A DNA stretch of 64,000 bases from assembly GCF_003312875.1 (NCBI RefSeq), contig NZ_CP015163.1, positions 6,386,001 through 6,450,000 on the forward strand, read 5' to 3'. The stretch comes from Amycolatopsis albispora (GTDB lineage Bacteria; Actinomycetota; Actinomycetes; Mycobacteriales; Pseudonocardiaceae). Under the pieces are notes generated by a model. The model was given only the letters and a program-made list of their open reading frames with translations. It was not told the origin of the DNA and did no database searches. This document shows, in pieces, positions 35,762 to 44,638 of the stretch (positions are counted from its first letter, which is position 1; every line of letters begins with the position of its first letter). The translations under genes were made by a program, and so were the position numbers.

Positions 35762-36307
35762 GTGACCGGCTCTCCCGGCCTCGGACTACTACGGTGGCTC
35801 CGCCCCGTCCCGGCCCGATCGGCCGGCAGCGGACCCAGCCTCACGTCACCGCATCGGACACACGGTCGCGCAAGGCAGGACCGGGACGGTTCCCGTGTTC
35901 ACCTGTTACCGATCAACGAGTTAGGCGCCCAGCTATACCCGGCGGCCCTCGGGACTACGCCGCAGACCTTCATCCCGAACTGTCACGACCGACGGCTTCG
36001 ATCATGACGGGAGGCCCCATCGAAACAGTGGGGACCACGCACCACGCCCCGGCCCAGATCCACCAGGCTCGAGCCGGTTCCTGCTAACGAGGCTTCACCG
36101 CTGGTTTCTCACGTGCACCTTCTCGTCTCGCTCGCCGGGCCCGCACCATCTGGCGGTACTGGCACGTCCCGGCTTTGTCAGGGCCGCTTCCACCCTTCCC
36201 CGCCACTCCGCGGATCAGGCTGCCCTCAGCTTCACCAAACCGCTGCGACGGCCCGGCGTCGAAGGTCTCTCACCTCCGATCGAAATAACAGGCGCCTCAC
36301 GGCGCAC

Positions 36308-37129
36308 GTTGCGGATCAGGTGGATGACGCACGTCTGCACGACCGCCCGCTCCCACACCGTGATGATGGTCTCCGGCAGCCCTTTCAGCCCGTCGCAGAC
36401 CGCGATGCACACATCGGCAACGCCGCGGTTCTTGATCTCGGTCAACACGCTGAGCCAGAACTTGGCGCCCTCGCCGCCGTCTCCGGCCCACAGGCCGAGG
36501 ATGTCACGTTCGCCGTTGACGGTAACGCCGATGGCGACATAGATGGGCCGGTTGGTGACCTGCCCGTCGCGGATCTTGACGTGGATCGCGTCGATGAACA
36601 GCACCGGATACACGCGGTCCAGTGGCCGGTTTGCCCACTCGGTCATCTCCGCGACGACCTTGTCGGTGATCCGCGAGATGGTGTCTTTGGAAACCTTCGC
36701 GCCGTAGACATCGTCGAAGTGTGCGGCGATCTCACCGGTGGTCAGGCCCTTCGCCGATAGCGACAGCACGATCTCATCGACACCGGTCAACCGGCGTTGC
36801 CGCTTGCGCACGATCTGCGGATCGAACGAGGAGTCGGTGTCGCGCGGCACCTCGATCTCCACCGGCCCGATCTCGGTCAGTACCGTTTTCGATCTGGTGC
36901 CGTTGCGGGAGTTCCCGCTGTCGCGGCCGGCCGGGTCGTGCTTGTCGTATCCCAGGTGCTCGGTCATCTCCGCGTCCAGCGCGGTTTCGAGCACATTCTT
37001 CGTCAGTTGGTTCAGCAGCCCGTCCGGCCCCACCAGGTCGACGCCCTGTTCCTTGGCCTGCGCGAGCAGCTGCTCCGCCAGCCGCTGCTGATCCACATCA
37101 TCGGTCACGAGGTCCAGTGTTTCGGTCAT
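36308..37129 (-). pseudogene. IS256-type transposase, exon 1 (5' part)
   Basis: There are 274 codons from ATG 37129 (MTETLDLVTDDVDQQRLAEQ) to VIHLIRN, where the intron starts. The first two catalytic Asp residues are present (YPVLFIDAIHVKI and VCIAVCDGLKGLPETI). Without splicing the frame runs into the intron and stops at 36215. It is a full 5' part of an IS256-type transposase but differs from copy 1 at roughly a quarter of its bases, including a shorter N-terminus. Even if spliced, exon 2 carries a 1-bp deletion, so a complete enzyme is not expected. Confidence 0.85.
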
Positions 37130-37203
37130 GATCGATCCTTCCCGCCAAGCTCACGCCCGGCGTGTCAGACCAAGATCAGATCCACCGTTGTTCGGACAGT
37201 CCC

Positions 37204-37554
37204 GGACGGCCCAGATCGCCGAGCTCGGCGACCAGTTGCGTAATGAGTTTCCTTGCTGGGCCTCGCTTCTGGCCCGAAGTGCAGTAGCGAGCCGAGGCCG
37301 AAGGCCAGCGACCGCGGCGACGAACTTGGTCGAGGAGCAGTCCTTGCTCGTTTGCGGGCGAGTTCGCTGGTGCCGGGCCACTCGACGTGACCGAGCGCGC
37401 AGTGCAGGACGGTGATGCGATCGAGGACTCCCACGGCCTCGGCGAGGGTACAGACCTCGTCGAGCATTGCTTGTGAGTCCTTGCCGCCGCTGCTGTTGAC
37501 GAGGATGACGTCATAGGCGGCGAGATTCGGCATTTCGGTGGTTGACGCGTGCAT
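37204..37554 (-). pseudogene. PP-loop ATPase (PAPS-reductase/DndC-like), N-terminal fragment
   Basis: The frame starts at ATG 37554 behind AGAGGTGAC. It has the PP-loop of the adenosine-phosphosulfate reductase fold, YDVILVNSSGGKDSQAMLDE (SGGKDS), then VGVLDRITVLHCALGHVEWP and GTSELA, after which homology drifts between frames and ends at the left end of the IS256-type element. About 60 intact residues of a normally 250-400 residue protein remain. Members occur in sulfur assimilation, DNA phosphorothioation and on actinomycete mobile elements; which one this was cannot be told. Confidence 0.7.
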
Positions 37555-38405
37555 GAGTCACCTCTTCATCAACGTGACGCGATGGCGATCCTTAGTGGAC
37601 GATCAGTGGAGTCGTTCGGCGGTGCGCGAATGGCGCGAGCGCCGGCCGACGCTCGCGCGATCGGTGTGTCAGCCCTCGAACGTGACGTCGCCCTGGACGC
37701 AGATGCGCAGTGGAACCGTGCGGTCGCCCGTGCCGCCGAGGACGGCCAGGTGGGCGTGATCGTGTTGACCGGCGCAGGAGAGCGAGCCTTCTCCGCCGGC
37801 GGTGACGTCGCCACCGAGAGCGCGCGGACGATCTCCGCCGCGGCAGGAGCCGACGCCTTCGACGAGAGGTGCGAACGGCTGTACCAGGCGTTGCGAGATT
37901 GCCTGAAACCGGTGATCGCCCGGGTGGACGGATACGCGATCAGGGCGGACACTACATGGCGTACATGTGCGACTTCACGATCTCCTCGGACCGGTCAGTG
38001 TTCGGGCAGAACGGGCCGCGCGTGGCCAGCACGGCCGAGGGATGGATCGTCAGCCACCTCTGGTCCGTCGTCGGCATGAAACGGGCCAAGGAGATCTGGA
38101 TGTTGTGTCGGCGCCACGACGCTCAGCAAGCTCTCCAGTGGAGCTTGGTCAACTCGGTCGTACCGGCGGATGAACTCGACACCGAGGTCCGGCGCTGGTG
38201 CGACGAACTGCTGGCGTTGAGCCCCACGGTACTGAAGCTGGTGAAGAAGTCGTTCGACGACTCCCTGGCACCGGTTCGCAAGGCGCAGGACCGGTTCAAG
38301 ATCCTCGACCAGGTCAACCCCGGCTTCTGGACTTGGGGTGAGCAGACCGAGGGCGCATCGGCGTTCCTGGAGAAGCGCGCCCCCGGCTTCTCCCCGTGGC
38401 GGTGA
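37549..38405 (+). pseudogene. MenB/BadI-like enoyl-CoA hydratase, frameshifted
   Basis: The first segment carries VGVIVLTGAGERAFSAGGDV and LRDCLKPVIARVDGYAI; its N-terminal 50 residues no longer look like a crotonase start. One base is then missing near 37943 (ATCAGGGCGGACAC where ATCGGxGGCGGACAC is expected). The next frame continues GGHYMAYMCDFTISSDRSVF, GQNGPRVASTAEGWIVSHLW, SVVGMKRAKEIWMLCRRHDA and FLEKRAPGFSPWR. This is the branch of crotonases that includes naphthoyl-CoA synthase and ring-opening hydrolases. The stop overlaps the next gene's GTG by 4 bp, so they once formed an operon. Confidence 0.85.
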
Positions 38406-39471
38406 GTACGATGGGAACGCCCACGGAGAACGGCTACGTTCGGGTCAAGGTCGAACGGGCGGTCGCGGTCCTGACTGTCGACCGGCCACCCGCCAACGCG
38501 CTCGACCGGCAACTCGTGGACCAGCTCAGCCGGGCGGCCACCTCACTTGTGCGGCGGGGAGACGTCGGTGCCGTCGTGATCACCAGCACCCGGTCCAGGT
38601 TCATCGCCGGCGCCGACATCAAGATGTTGCGCGGGCTCGATGACTCATTGTTTCCGAGGTTCGTCAGCGCGATCCAGCGCGGTTTCGACGACTTGCAGCG
38701 GCTGCCGATGCCGAGGATCGCGGCGGTCAACGGTCCGGCCGTGGGTGGCGGGCTGGAGCTGGCCCTGGCCTGCGACCCGCGGTTCGTGGCCGAAGGGACC
38801 CGGCTGGGCCTGCCCGAGGTGCGGTTGAGGCTGCTTCCCGGGGCGGGCGGCACGCAGCGACTGGTAGAGGCCGTCGGTAAGGGCCCGACGCTAGAGTTGC
38901 TCTACACCGGTAGGGCGGTCACCCCCGAAGAGGGGTTGCGTCTCGGGCTAGTCGATCAAATGGTGCCGGCGGAACATGCGATCGGCTGGCAGACCTGGGC
39001 GGAGCTGGACGCGGCCCTGTCGGAGGTCAGTGAGGACAGCACGATCCGCGCACTGGTGCTCACCGGAGCCGCAGGCTGTTTCTCGGCGGGCGGGGACGTG
39101 AAACCTCCCCGTCCCGAGGCGAAGGCATCGGCGCCCCATCCGCCAGGTTGTCTGTCGGGGACCGCGCCCTCACCAGGCTGGCGCGCCTGTCGATGCCCAC
39201 GATCGCCGCGGTGGAGGGCTTCGCGGTCGGCGTCGCCTGGAGCCTGGTGCGCTGCTGTGACCTCGTCGTCACCGCCGAAGACGCCTTCTCCGCGGCCCCG
39301 TTCCCCCAACGCGGGATGGCGCCCGACGGCGGGTTGGCCTGGTTTCTCACCCGCAGTCTGGGCCCAACCCGCGCGGCTGAACTACTGATGCTCGGTGAAC
39401 GGTTCCCGGCTCCTACCGCGGCCGCGGCCGGACTGGTCAACCGCGTGGTGCTTATGGAGAAGCATGGGTAA
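38402..39471 (+). pseudogene. Two enoyl-CoA hydratase genes fused by deletion, frameshifted
   Basis: From GTG 38402 a good crotonase reads about 195 residues (AVLTVDRPPANALDRQLVDQ, RFIAGADIKML, AAVNGPAVGGGLELALACDP, LLPGAGGTQRLVEAVGKGPT, up to LGLVDQMVPAEHA). It then switches directly, in frame, into the early part of a second crotonase (WAELDAALSEVSEDSTIRAL, VLTGAAGCFSAGGDVK). After a frameshift near 39130 the second one continues (LARLSMPTIAAVEGFAVGVA, CCDLVVTAEDAFSAAPFPQR, GLVNRVVLMEKHG). The first lacks its C-terminal third and the second lacks about 20 N-terminal residues. The shared fold probably offered the homology for the deletion. Confidence 0.85.
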
Positions 39472-40518
39472 GCGCGGCGTACTGGACGGGGTGCGAGTGT
39501 TCGACGCGCATCCCAACTGCTGCCGGGACCGTGGGCGGCGCAGGTGCTCGGCGACCTCGGTGCCGAGGTGACCAAGGTGGAGCCGCCGGGCAGGGACGGC
39601 GGCCGGCTGATCCGCGGTGAGCTATTCGCCGCGGCAAACCGCAACAAACACGGCGTGGTCATCGACCTCAAGACCCTGGCAGGCCAGGCCGAGTTCCTCG
39701 ACTTGGCGCGGGAGCACGACGTGCTCGTCGAGGGCTTCCGACCGGGCGTGATGAACGAGCTCGGCGTCGGCACGAACGCGTCGCCGAGATCAATCCCGGC
39801 ATCGTGTACCGCTCCATCTCCGGCTACGGCAGCCGCGGCGAGCAACTGCCCGGCCACGACATCAACTACCTCGCTGCATCCGGCACACTGTCGTTCAGCG
39901 GGCGCTGGAGCCAGGAACCACGCCGAGGCGTGCCGATGGCCGACCTCGGCTCGTCGTGCTTCGCCTCATCGCGATCTTGTCGGCCCTGTACGAACGGGCC
40001 CCATACCAGCCTAGGCTGCCACCTCGACGTGAGCATGACCGACGTGATGACCGCGTGGGCCGCCGCGCGCGGCGGCCCACCGCTGGAGCGCGGCGCGGAC
40101 GACCGGCGCCACCTCTACCCCACCAACGATGTCTCCGCGACCGCCGACGGGGCGCTGGCTCGCCCTCGGCGCCGTCGACGAGCGGTTCTGGGCGCCGACC
40201 CGCGCGGTGCTCGCGACCATCGAGCCTGCGTTCGCCGACACGCGGTTCCCAGGCCTGGGGAACCAGCTGCGACATGGCGACGAGCTACACGCGCTGCTGC
40301 ACCGCACATTCGCCACCCGCGACCGGACACCCGGCTCGTGCTGTTCGCCGGAACCGACGCACCGGTCAGCCCGGTCCGCGCGCTCACCGAGGTGGCCGAG
40401 AACAGCGACCTGGGTGCGGACGTTGGACGGAGAACGGCACGTCGTGTTCCCGGTACGACGCGACGGTGAAGCCATGGGACAGCTACGGAACTCCGCGCCG
40501 ACGTGGAAGGGAGTCTGA
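39464..40518 (+). pseudogene. CaiB/BaiF (class III) CoA-transferase, multiply frameshifted
   Basis: Type III CoA-transferase sequence runs over all three plus frames: KRGVLDGVRVFDA, then QLLPGPWAAQVLGDLGAEVT and KVEPPGRDGGRLIRGELFAA (signature start), VLVEGFRPGVMNELGVG, then YRSISGYGSRGEQLPGHDIN and YLAASGTLSFSG, HLDVSMTDVMTAWAA, RWLALGAVDERFWAPTRAVL and LDGERHVVFPVR. At least five indels separate the pieces. The family moves CoA between acids without ATP. The ATG at 39464 overlaps the crotonase stop, confirming an old operon of CoA-thioester catabolism. The catalytic Asp region falls in a damaged stretch. Confidence 0.85.
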
Positions 40519-41039
40519 TGTGGATTCCGCGTTGCCAGGAACCAGGAACGGATTAGCGAAGGCATCCGGTACGTCGCGAACTGGTTCGATGACTATTGGT
40601 CCGCTCGGGACCGGCTCGACGGATCAACCACCACGCGACCACACCGCGCACCACGTCGAGCGCCACTCCTGGCAGATCGCGGTGCAGCCAGCAAGCGGTG
40701 GCTGTGCCCCCGTTCCCGCTGAAGGAGCTGTCGCGTGTCATACTTCAGGTCGGGTTACGTGTCGCAGTCGTGGGGGACACCTGGGCGGTCCAGGGTCGTG
40801 CGCCGCGCCTCCGTATGTCGGCGCGGCGCACCCGGGCAGTGCGGGGCGAGCGGCTGTAACTCGGCTCTCTGCTTGGGTTGACGCTACTGGATATCAATCC
40901 TCGGTGCTACTTCGCGCCACGGTCGGGGTCTCATGGTCGATGCCCGGTGACATGCCGACAGGTAGCTCACACCTCATCGTTGGTGAGCTCCGCCAGCCGC
41001 AGCCGGAACCATCGACACTGCTCCTGATGACGAACGAAG
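40519..41039. other. Spacer between the decayed operon and the ligase gene
   Basis: These 521 bp show no supported gene on either strand; the open frames are short and lack family sequence. The hairpin at 40965-40990 is the only notable element. Some CoA-transferase relic may extend a little past 40518. Confidence 0.5.
40965..40990 (-). terminator. Hairpin downstream of the R2lox operon
   Basis: AGCTCAC and GTGAGCT form a 7-bp stem around 12 nt, about 50 bp downstream of the last gene (stop at 41040) of the minus-strand operon. No T-tract is present. Confidence 0.4.
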
Positions 41040-42671
41040 CTATTCGTATACTTCGTTCACCGCCAGCCTGCCATCCGAGTGGATACGGCGTAGAGCCTTC
41101 TTGTCGAACTTGCCGACGCTCGTGCGCGGGACCTGGTCAACGAATGCCCATCGTTCCGGCAGCCACCACTTCGGAACCTTGTCGGCCAACCACGACCGCA
41201 GCTGGTCGGCAGTCGTCTCAGTGCCGTCTCGAAGCACCACGGCGGCAAGGGGTCGCTCCTGCCACTTGGGGTCGGATACGGCGATGACCGCTGCCTCGAC
41301 GACGTCGGGATGGCCCATAAGCAGATTTTCCAGCTCAACCGAGGAGATCCACTCGCCACCGGACTTGATGACGTCCTTGGCCCGGTCGGTTAGGGTGAGG
41401 AACCCGTCCGGGCTGATGTTCCCGACATCGCCGGTTCGCAGCCAGCCGTCGTGGAACCTGTCCTCGGCTTCGACACGATAGTACGACCCGGTAACCCACG
41501 GACCACGCACCTCCAACTCGCCGACCGCCTTGCCGTCGCGCGGGAGCACCCTGTCGTCGTCGTCCACCAGCCTGAGTTCGACGCCGCAAACTGGCCGTCC
41601 TTGAGTGGCCCGGTACCGCATTCGGTCTTCCCCTTCGGCGGCGGCCGGGGGCGTCGCGATTGCGCCAAGCGGCGAAGTCTCGGTCATGCCCCATGCCTGC
41701 ACGATCGTGACGCCGAACCTCTGCTCGAACGACTCCATCAACGCTCTCGGCACCGCCGAACCACCGCAAGCGACCAGGCGCAACGAGGAGAGGTCGATGT
41801 CCGGGTTTCGATCGACATGATGCAAGAGGTCATTCCAGATGGTGGGCACAGCGCCGGCAAGCGTCGGGCGCTGCGCCTGGATGATGTCCGCCAGAGGTTC
41901 TGCTTGCAGGAATCGGTCAGGTAGCAGCAGGTCCGCGCCAGCCATCAACGCCGCGTAAGGCAGGCCCCATGCGTTGGCGTGGAACATCGGAACCACCGGA
42001 AGCACTCGATCGGGTTCCGCGATGCCGAATGCGTTCCCGGAACACGCGGCCATCGAGTGTAGGTACATCGACCGGTGGCTGTACACGACGCCTTTGGGAT
42101 CGCCGGTCGTGCCACTGGTGTAGCACATCGCCGCCGCCGCGTTCTCGTCACCGTCCAGCCAGGGAAACTCGGACGACTCGCCAGCCAGCACATCCTCGTA
42201 ACGCAGCACCTCCTTGCCGCATCCCGCCAAGGAGGTGATGTCACCTTCTCCGGTCACGAGCACGAACCGCACGGTGTCGAGGCTGGGGAGAACCTTGGCC
42301 ATCAGTGGGATGAGCGACGAGTCAACGATGACCGCCCGGTCTTCGGCGTGTGTGGCGATGAACCGAATCTGTTCGGGCGACAGCCGGATGTTGAGGGTGT
42401 GTAGCACGGCGCCCATTGATGGGATCGCCGCATAGGCCTCCAGGTGCTCCTGGTTGTTCCATTGGAACGTCGCGACCCGGTCGTCGTCGGCGACACCGAG
42501 GCGACGCAACGCGTTCGCCAGCTTGCCACACCGCTCGCCCAGTTCGCGGTAGGAAACCCGCCTGACGCCGTCACCGGTAGCCGTGAGGACTCCACGATCG
42601 CCGTGGTTCTGCACCACGTGCCGCAGGATCGAGGACACCGTCAGCGGTGTTGTCTGCATGGTGCTGAGCAT
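41040..42671 (-). CDS. Medium/long-chain acyl-CoA synthetase (AlkK-like)
   Basis: The protein has 543 residues. ANL motifs: AMCYTSGTTGDPKGVVYSHR, VQAWGMTETSPLGAI, DGWLRTGDVGNISPDGFLTL, DRAKDVIKSGGEWISSVELE and PRTSVGKFDKKALRRIHS. The WISSVELEN form of the A8 region and MFHANAWGLPYAAL are typical of the AlkK/FadD-type fatty-acid CoA ligases. As the last gene of the R2lox operon (11 bp after the SCP2 gene) it would convert the acid made by the aldehyde dehydrogenase to a CoA ester. It is not closely similar to the three other ligases of the window. Confidence 0.9.
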   Translation of the reverse strand: MLSTMQTTPLTVSSILRHVVQNHGDRGVLTATGDGVRRVSYRELGERCGKLANALRRLGVADDDRVATFQWNNQEHLEAYAAIPSMGAVLHTLNIRLSPEQIRFIATHAEDRAVIVDSSLIPLMAKVLPSLDTVRFVLVTGEGDITSLAGCGKEVLRYEDVLAGESSEFPWLDGDENAAAAMCYTSGTTGDPKGVVYSHRSMYLHSMAACSGNAFGIAEPDRVLPVVPMFHANAWGLPYAALMAGADLLLPDRFLQAEPLADIIQAQRPTLAGAVPTIWNDLLHHVDRNPDIDLSSLRLVACGGSAVPRALMESFEQRFGVTIVQAWGMTETSPLGAIATPPAAAEGEDRMRYRATQGRPVCGVELRLVDDDDRVLPRDGKAVGELEVRGPWVTGSYYRVEAEDRFHDGWLRTGDVGNISPDGFLTLTDRAKDVIKSGGEWISSVELENLLMGHPDVVEAAVIAVSDPKWQERPLAAVVLRDGTETTADQLRSWLADKVPKWWLPERWAFVDQVPRTSVGKFDKKALRRIHSDGRLAVNEVYE

Positions 42672-42682
42672 GGTGACCTCCG

Positions 42683-43090
42683 TTACGCCGAAAGCAGGTC
42701 CTGTCGACCGTCCGCTTCCAGCATCTCACGATATGCCGGGAACAGGGACTTCGCGGCGGGCACAAGTTTCAGGACCTTCGAAGTCGGTCCCTTAGCGCGG
42801 ACCTTGCCCTTCGCCAACGCGGTCGCGAGGTTGAGTTCGCCGAGCCAGAACCGGTTTCCGTCGTCGGCTGTCATGAACAGTTCCACAACGGGCTTGAGAT
42901 CGGTGGCGCCCGCGTACACTTTGCCGTTCGGCATGTCGACCGTGACGACCGCGTCGGGATCGGTGTACGTGATCTGCAGGATCACCCCTGAGCCCGACAG
43001 TTTTGGGCCGATCTTGGGATCGGCGAGCCCCTTCTCGAAGACCCCTCCGATGTACTTGTGAACTTCCGCCTCGTCCTTGAACACGCCCAT
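42683..43090 (-). CDS. SCP2 sterol-carrier-domain lipid-binding protein
   Basis: The protein has 135 residues forming a single SCP2 domain: HKYIGGVFEKGLADPKIGPK, VILQITYTDPDAVVTVDMPN, ELFMTADDGNRFWLGELNLA and TALAKGKVRAKGPTSKVLKL (the mTADD..f..l..G..n...a...Gk.k..G pattern). It has no targeting signal and acts in the cytoplasm as a carrier or presenter of hydrophobic acyl chains, sterols or acyl-CoAs. Placed between the aldehyde dehydrogenase and ligase genes, it probably shuttles the poorly soluble intermediate or substrate. The presence of a dedicated lipid carrier argues that the pathway substrate is long and hydrophobic. Confidence 0.88.
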   Translation of the reverse strand: MGVFKDEAEVHKYIGGVFEKGLADPKIGPKLSGSGVILQITYTDPDAVVTVDMPNGKVYAGATDLKPVVELFMTADDGNRFWLGELNLATALAKGKVRAKGPTSKVLKLVPAAKSLFPAYREMLEADGRQDLLSA

Positions 43091-43136
43091 TGCGATTTCC
43101 TTTCTTGTGGTGTGAGCCTCTGCTTGGCTCTTGGGA

Positions 43137-44636
43137 TCAGTCGAGGTTCAGCCACACAGACTTCGTCTGTGTGTAGCCGAGCAACGCTTCCTCGCCGAGA
43201 TCGCGTCCGTAGCCGGACGCCTTGAAACCGCCGAAGGGCGCGGCGGGGTCGATCATGTTGTACATGTTCACCCATACCGTGCCCGCATCCAATTCCGCTG
43301 CGACGCGGTGGGCCCGCCTCACGTCGTTGGTCCACACGCCCGCGGCCAATCCGTAGGCGCTCGCGTTGGCACGCCGAACCGCCTCGTTCTCGTCGTCAAA
43401 CGACAGCACCGACAGCACCGGCCCGAAGATTTCCTCAGCCGCGATGGACATGTCGTCGCGGACCTGGGTGAACACGGTCGGGCTCAGGAAATTGCCGTTA
43501 GCCAGTACACCATTCGGGCGGTCACCACCGCACACCAGCGTCGCGCCTTCGCGCAGCCCCGACTCGACATACCCCTGCACGCGCTCCAGCTGTTTCGGCG
43601 AGATGAGCGGGCCCATCTCGGTGTCGTCGGCCAGTCCATGACCCAGTTGGATCGCTTTCGCCGCCGAAGCCAGCTCCTGTACCAGCTCGTCGTGAACGTC
43701 GCGATGCACGAACAGCCGTGATCCGGCGCAGCACACCTGCCCTTGGTTCATGAAGATCCCGGTCAGCGCGCCTTGTGCCGCGGCGGCAAGGTCGGCGTCC
43801 GGAAAGACGATGTTCGCCGACTTCCCACCCAGTTCCAGCGTCAGCTTCTTCAGGTGTGGCGCGCTCGCGGTGACGATGCGCCTGCCGGTGTCCGTCGAAC
43901 CAGTGAACGAGATCTTGGCCACGCCGGGGTGATCGATCAGCGCCTGTCCCGCCTCGGGCCCGTAGCCGGTGACCAGGTTCATCGCGCCGGGAGGCAGCCC
44001 AGCCTCGAGTGCCAACTCCACCATCCGCAGGGCGCTCAACGAGGTGAACTCGGACGGCTTGAGGACGACGGTGTTTCCGGCCGCCAGCGCCGGTGCCACC
44101 TTCCACGATGCGATGAGCAACGGGAAATTCCAGGGCACGATCGCGCCGACGACGCCGAGGGGTTCCCGCCGAGTATAAACCAGTGCCTCTCCGACCGGAG
44201 GAGAGACCGGCACGGTTTGCCCGGTCAGTTTCGTCGTCCAGCCACCGTAGTAGCGCCAGACCTGCGCCGCGAGCGCGACGTCGACGTACATCGACTCGGT
44301 GAACGGCTTTCCGTTGTCCAGGGTTTCGAGCGTCGCCAATTCCTCGGCATGGGCGTCCAGTATCGTCGCGATGTCGAGCAGAACATGCCCGCGGGCTGCC
44401 GCGCTCATCGCTCGCCATTCTCCGAAGGCCGACTGCGCCGAGGCGACCGCCTCGTCGACGTCGGGCTTCCCGCCGGCCGCAATGCTGGTCAACGTCGCAC
44501 CGGTCGCGGGGTCCTGAGTCGTGATCTGGCCGTTCCCGGTCGCACTTCGCTGCTCCGCACCGACCACGATGCTGTCCGAAGCCCTGCCGAGAAATCGCTG
44601 GACGGATTCCGGAACGTCAACGGTCATTGTTGTCAT
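43137..44636 (-). CDS. Aldehyde dehydrogenase (NAD(P)-dependent)
   Basis: The start is ATG 44636, two bases after the sigma-factor stop (499 residues). Motifs: GAIVPWNFPLLIASWKVAPA, ISFTGSTDTGRRIV, the catalytic Glu in KLTLELGGKSANIVFPDADL, the catalytic Cys in FMNQGQVCCAGSRLFVHRDV, and AAEEIFGPVLSVLSFDDENE. The sequence belongs to the betaine/phenylacetaldehyde-type class with broad aldehyde use. It would oxidise the aldehyde from the alcohol dehydrogenase to a carboxylic acid. The spacing makes co-transcription and probably coupled translation with the sigma factor very likely. Confidence 0.92.
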   Translation of the reverse strand: MTTMTVDVPESVQRFLGRASDSIVVGAEQRSATGNGQITTQDPATGATLTSIAAGGKPDVDEAVASAQSAFGEWRAMSAAARGHVLLDIATILDAHAEELATLETLDNGKPFTESMYVDVALAAQVWRYYGGWTTKLTGQTVPVSPPVGEALVYTRREPLGVVGAIVPWNFPLLIASWKVAPALAAGNTVVLKPSEFTSLSALRMVELALEAGLPPGAMNLVTGYGPEAGQALIDHPGVAKISFTGSTDTGRRIVTASAPHLKKLTLELGGKSANIVFPDADLAAAAQGALTGIFMNQGQVCCAGSRLFVHRDVHDELVQELASAAKAIQLGHGLADDTEMGPLISPKQLERVQGYVESGLREGATLVCGGDRPNGVLANGNFLSPTVFTQVRDDMSIAAEEIFGPVLSVLSFDDENEAVRRANASAYGLAAGVWTNDVRRAHRVAAELDAGTVWVNMYNMIDPAAPFGGFKASGYGRDLGEEALLGYTQTKSVWLNLD

Positions 44637-44638
44637 CG

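Larger units (their letters stand above)
34157..36307 (-). mobile_element. Group II intron
   Basis: The boundaries are read from the uninterrupted copy 1. Exon 1 ends CTGATCCGCAAC, the intron begins GTGCGCC (group II consensus GTGYG) at 36307 and ends GACCCCAC at 34157, and exon 2 begins TCGTTCCGC. The length is 2151 bp. It encodes a reverse transcriptase and ends with clear domain V and VI hairpins. RNA splicing would rejoin the transposase reading frame between Asn and Ser. Confidence 0.88.
33681..37203 (-). mobile_element. IS256-type element interrupted by a group II intron
   Basis: Both ends match those of copy 1: right end GGGTCTGTCAGATGAACGG from 33681, left end read backwards from about 37203 as CGGGACTGTCCG. 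Inside, on the minus strand, are transposase exon 1 (37129-36308), the intron (36307-34157) and exon 2 (34156-33657). No target duplication is evident (CAGATCAG versus GGACGGCC). Exon 1 is clearly diverged from copy 1 while exon 2 is nearly identical, so the element is a recombinant. Confidence 0.8.

Noticed and set aside
34685..36007. Long plus-strand open frame over the group II intron
   Set aside because: Antisense of the reverse transcriptase gene; no family sequence.
33672..37212. Possible target-site duplication around the intron-bearing IS256 element
   Set aside because: The 8-9 bp on either side (CAGATCAG and GGACGGCC) do not match; this fits recombination rather than simple insertion.
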